Assembly: GCA_964544605.1 (NCBI GenBank)
Contig: CAZJBX010000007.1
Location: forward strand, 1 to 64,000
DNA length: 64,000 nucleotides
Source of the DNA: JAMIFN01 sp964544605
GTDB taxonomy: Bacteria; Pseudomonadota; Gammaproteobacteria; Burkholderiales; Burkholderiaceae_C
Direction: 5' to 3'
Shown here: in pieces, positions 61,997 through 64,000 of the stretch
Layout of the letters: the number at the start of each line of letters is the position of its first letter
Numbering within the stretch: position 1 is the first letter of the stretch
Notes under the pieces: model-generated
Seen by the model: the letters and a program-made list of their open reading frames with translations, nothing else
Databases searched by the model: none
What the model was told of the DNA's origin: nothing
Made by a program: the position numbers and the translations under genes

Positions 61997-63130
61997 CTAC
62001 GCAGCCGCGTCGAGCAAAATCCGCAGCATACGACGCAGGGGCTCGGCCGCGCCCCAGAGCAGTTGGTCGCCCACGGTAAACGCGCCCACATATTCAGGCC
62101 CCATGGCCATTTTGCGGATGCGGCCCACAGGGATGCGCAGGGTGCCCGTGGTGGCCACAGGGGTCAAATCACGCATGGTGGCCTCCCGTTCGTTGGGCAC
62201 GACTTTGACCCATTCGTTATCGGCGGCAATCATGGCCTCAATGTCGGCCAGTGGCACATCTTTTTTCAGTTTGAAGGTGAGGGCTTGGCTGTGGCTGCGC
62301 ATAGCGCCCACGCGCACGCAGAAGCCATCCACGGGGATGGGGCTGGCCATGCCCAAGATTTTGTTGGTTTCGGCCATGCCTTTCCATTCTTCGCGGCTTT
62401 GGCCGTTGTCGAGCTGTTTGTCAATCCAGGGGATGAGCGAGCCAGCCAAAGGCACGCCGAAGTTGGCGGTTTCATCGGCGCTGAGACTGCGTTGTTTTTC
62501 AATCAGCAGGCGGTCAATTTCAAGGATGGCGCTTTTGGGGTCGTCCAGCAGGGCTTGGACGCTGCCGTGCAAGCTGCCAAATTGCGTGAGCAATTCGCGC
62601 ATGTGTTTGGCGCCGCCGCCTGATGCGGCTTGGTAGGTTTGCGTGCTCATCCATTCCACCAAGCCGGCTTTGTACAAAGCGCCCACGCCCATCAACATGC
62701 AGCTCACGGTGCAGTTGCCGCCCACCCAGTTTTTACCGCCCGCGCTGAGGGCGTTTTTGATAACGGGCATGTTCACTGGGTCGAGTGCGAGGACGGCATC
62801 ATCGTTCATGCGCAGGGTGGAGGCGGCGTCAATCCAGTGGCCTTGCCAGCCCGCAGCGCGCAGTTTGGGGAAGATGTCGCTGGTGTAGTCCCCGCCTTGG
62901 CAGGTGAGGATGATGTCGCATTTTTTCAGTGCGTCGATGTCAAAAGCATCTTGCAAGGTGGTTTCATTTTTGGCCCAAACAGGGGCTGCGCCACCGCTGT
63001 TGCTGGTAGAGAAAAAGACGGGTTCAATCAAGGCGAAATCGCCTTCGGCCTGCATACGGTCCATCAATACGGAACCGACCATGCCGCGCCAGCCCACCAA
63101 ACCCACCAGATTGCCTACTTTATTGGCCAT
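61997..63130 (-). CDS. asd: Aspartate-semialdehyde dehydrogenase
   Basis: 377 residues. Asd reduces aspartyl phosphate to the semialdehyde, the branch point to lysine/diaminopimelate, threonine and methionine. Visible: NAD(P) loop LVGLVGWRGMVGSVLMDRM, active-site Cys in GGNCTVSCMLM, FCVRVGAMRSHSQALTF and the C-terminal GPEYVGAFTVGDQLLWGAAE, typical of the proteobacterial class. The ATG at 63130 follows an AGGAG ribosome site; the ORF extends to 63352 but the added part lacks resemblance. It is next to tsf, separated by a terminator. Confidence 0.95.
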   Translation of the reverse strand: MANKVGNLVGLVGWRGMVGSVLMDRMQAEGDFALIEPVFFSTSNSGGAAPVWAKNETTLQDAFDIDALKKCDIILTCQGGDYTSDIFPKLRAAGWQGHWIDAASTLRMNDDAVLALDPVNMPVIKNALSAGGKNWVGGNCTVSCMLMGVGALYKAGLVEWMSTQTYQAASGGGAKHMRELLTQFGSLHGSVQALLDDPKSAILEIDRLLIEKQRSLSADETANFGVPLAGSLIPWIDKQLDNGQSREEWKGMAETNKILGMASPIPVDGFCVRVGAMRSHSQALTFKLKKDVPLADIEAMIAADNEWVKVVPNEREATMRDLTPVATTGTLRIPVGRIRKMAMGPEYVGAFTVGDQLLWGAAEPLRRMLRILLDAAA

Positions 63131-63210
63131 CTTGCACTCCTGCCTTGTATCTAAAAAAAGAGAAATTGATTTTACGCTGCACCGCAGCATTTGCCCTGTG
63201 CAGGGCTTGA

Positions 63211-63247
63211 AAAAACCGCCTTGAGCGTGGGGCTGAAGGCGGTTTTT
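63211..63247 (-). terminator. Terminator after tsf
   Basis: AAAAACCGCCTT (63211-63222) and AAGGCGGTTTTT (63236-63247) form a perfect 12-bp stem, T-rich on either side. It lies 23 bases past the tsf stop and before the asd promoter region. Confidence 0.9.
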
Positions 63248-63269
63248 AAAGGCGCTAAACGCGCACAGC

Positions 63270-64000
63270 TTAGGCTTGTGAGGCGGCCATTTGCGCGGCC
63301 ACTTCAGCAGCAAAGTCGTCTTGCTTTTTCTCAATGCCTTCGCCAACCACATACAGGCTGAAGGATTTCAGCTCAGTGCCTTTGGCTTTGAGCATGGCGG
63401 CCACGGTTTGTTTGCCGTCTTCGGCTTTCACAAACACTTGGTCGGCCAAAGAGACTTCTTTGAGGTATTTGGCCACGGCGCCGTCCACCATTTTTTGGGC
63501 GATGTCGGCAGGTTTGCCAGACTCGGCGGCTTTGGCTTCGGCCACTGTGCGCTCTTTTTCAATCAGCTCGGCAGGCACATCAGCGCCAGTCAGGGCCACA
63601 GGCTTCATGGCGGCAATGTGCATGGCGGTGTCTTTGGCGGCAGCCGCGTCACCCGCAAATTGCACGACCACACCAATGCGGCCACCGTGCAGGTAAGAGG
63701 CCAAGTCAGCGCCTTCAAACAGTTGGAAGCGGCGGATGCTCATGTTCTCGCCGATTTTGCCGATCAAGCCTTTGCGTACATCTTCGAGTGTGGGGCCAAA
63801 GCCATCCAGCTCGAAGGGCAGGGCAGAGAGGGCGTCGATGTCAGCGGGCTTGTTAGCGGCAGCCAAGTCAGCGGCAGCTTGGGCCAAGGCCATGAAGCTG
63901 TCGTTTTTGGTCACAAAATCGGTTTCGCAGTTGACTTCAACCATGGCACCAGTTTGGCCTTGGCTGCTGACGGCGATGATGCCTTCAGCCGTGATGCGGC
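63270..64000 (-). CDS. tsf: Elongation factor Ts, C-terminal part (cut by window edge)
   Basis: Partial gene read leftwards; the first ~55 residues lie beyond base 64000. EF-Ts recharges EF-Tu with GTP. Visible from the edge: ITAEGIIAVSSQGQTGAMVE then VNCETDFVTKNDSF, the invariant core, then the subdomain with IGENMSIRRFQLFEG, HGGRIGVVVQFAGDA and HIAAMKPVALT, and the C-terminal module. An internal ATG at 63944 (MVEVNCETDF) is not the start. rpsB would be expected just upstream, outside this window. Confidence 0.95.
   Translation of the reverse strand, partial: RITAEGIIAVSSQGQTGAMVEVNCETDFVTKNDSFMALAQAAADLAAANKPADIDALSALPFELDGFGPTLEDVRKGLIGKIGENMSIRRFQLFEGADLASYLHGGRIGVVVQFAGDAAAAKDTAMHIAAMKPVALTGADVPAELIEKERTVAEAKAAESGKPADIAQKMVDGAVAKYLKEVSLADQVFVKAEDGKQTVAAMLKAKGTELKSFSLYVVGEGIEKKQDDFAAEVAAQMAASQA

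Overview
The window reads as a housekeeping stretch of a betaproteobacterial chromosome, most likely Burkholderiales and Comamonadaceae-like. This rests on the protein families and gene pairings (argH beside a LytS/LytTR pair, smpB-ratA-ratB, ilvIHC, a class I PHA synthase, RimP-NusA-InfB, type B L31), not on a marker gene. The codon style is strongly GC-biased, so long antisense shadow ORFs are everywhere. I found no rRNA, tRNA, CRISPR array, prophage or transposase.

Layout. 1-3.7 kb: 5' end of argH, a LytS-type sensor kinase convergent with a LytTR regulator, then a three-gene unit (small protein, MliC-like lipoprotein, DUF924). 3.8-6.4 kb: clpB under a near-perfect sigma-32 promoter. 6.5-8.4 kb: unknown protein, ratB-ratA, smpB. 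8.7-12 kb: ilvI-ilvH-ilvC. 12.1-16.1 kb: a repeat island, tgt, a small membrane protein, a secreted acidic peptide, a MITE-like repeat, queA and a DUF305 protein. 16.2-23.7 kb: ftsY, an acyl-CoA ligase, phaC, hpnE, rsmD and a zinc metallopeptidase. 23.8-28.5 kb: alaS (with a foreign-looking insert), ispG and rpmE2. 28.5-35.1 kb: a MerR regulator, prfA, a Nudix-like protein, coaBC, rho, the hicAB toxin-antitoxin pair and apaH. 35.1-36.9 kb: repeat islands around a 3-oxoacid CoA-transferase. 36.9-42 kb: a compact four-gene Csu-type chaperone-usher pilus operon. 42.4-49 kb: a DsbA-like protein, a membrane-anchored orphan, and infB-nusA-rimP. 49-64 kb: hda, an AI-2E family permease, ppiB, hisS, pheT (without pheS), thrC, an acyltransferase-like membrane protein, argG (with a Lys/Ala-rich tail), ppx, a tandem-repeat island, asd and the 3' part of tsf.

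How the genes connect. Arginine synthesis (argG, argH), branched-chain amino acids (ilvIHC) and the aspartate family (asd, thrC) form the metabolic core. tgt and queA are the two queuosine steps, separated here by two small genes. rsmD, smpB, prfA, infB, rimP, rpmE2, hisS, pheT, alaS and tsf serve translation. phaC, the CoA-transferase and the acyl-CoA ligase fit storage and acyl-CoA metabolism.

The most unusual items are an in-frame ~105-codon, lower-GC insert inside alaS; intergenic islands built from five families of palindromic repeats, some sharing outer arms but carrying different cores; a 4-copy 104-105 bp tandem array made from two of those families; and an argG with a histone-like basic tail.
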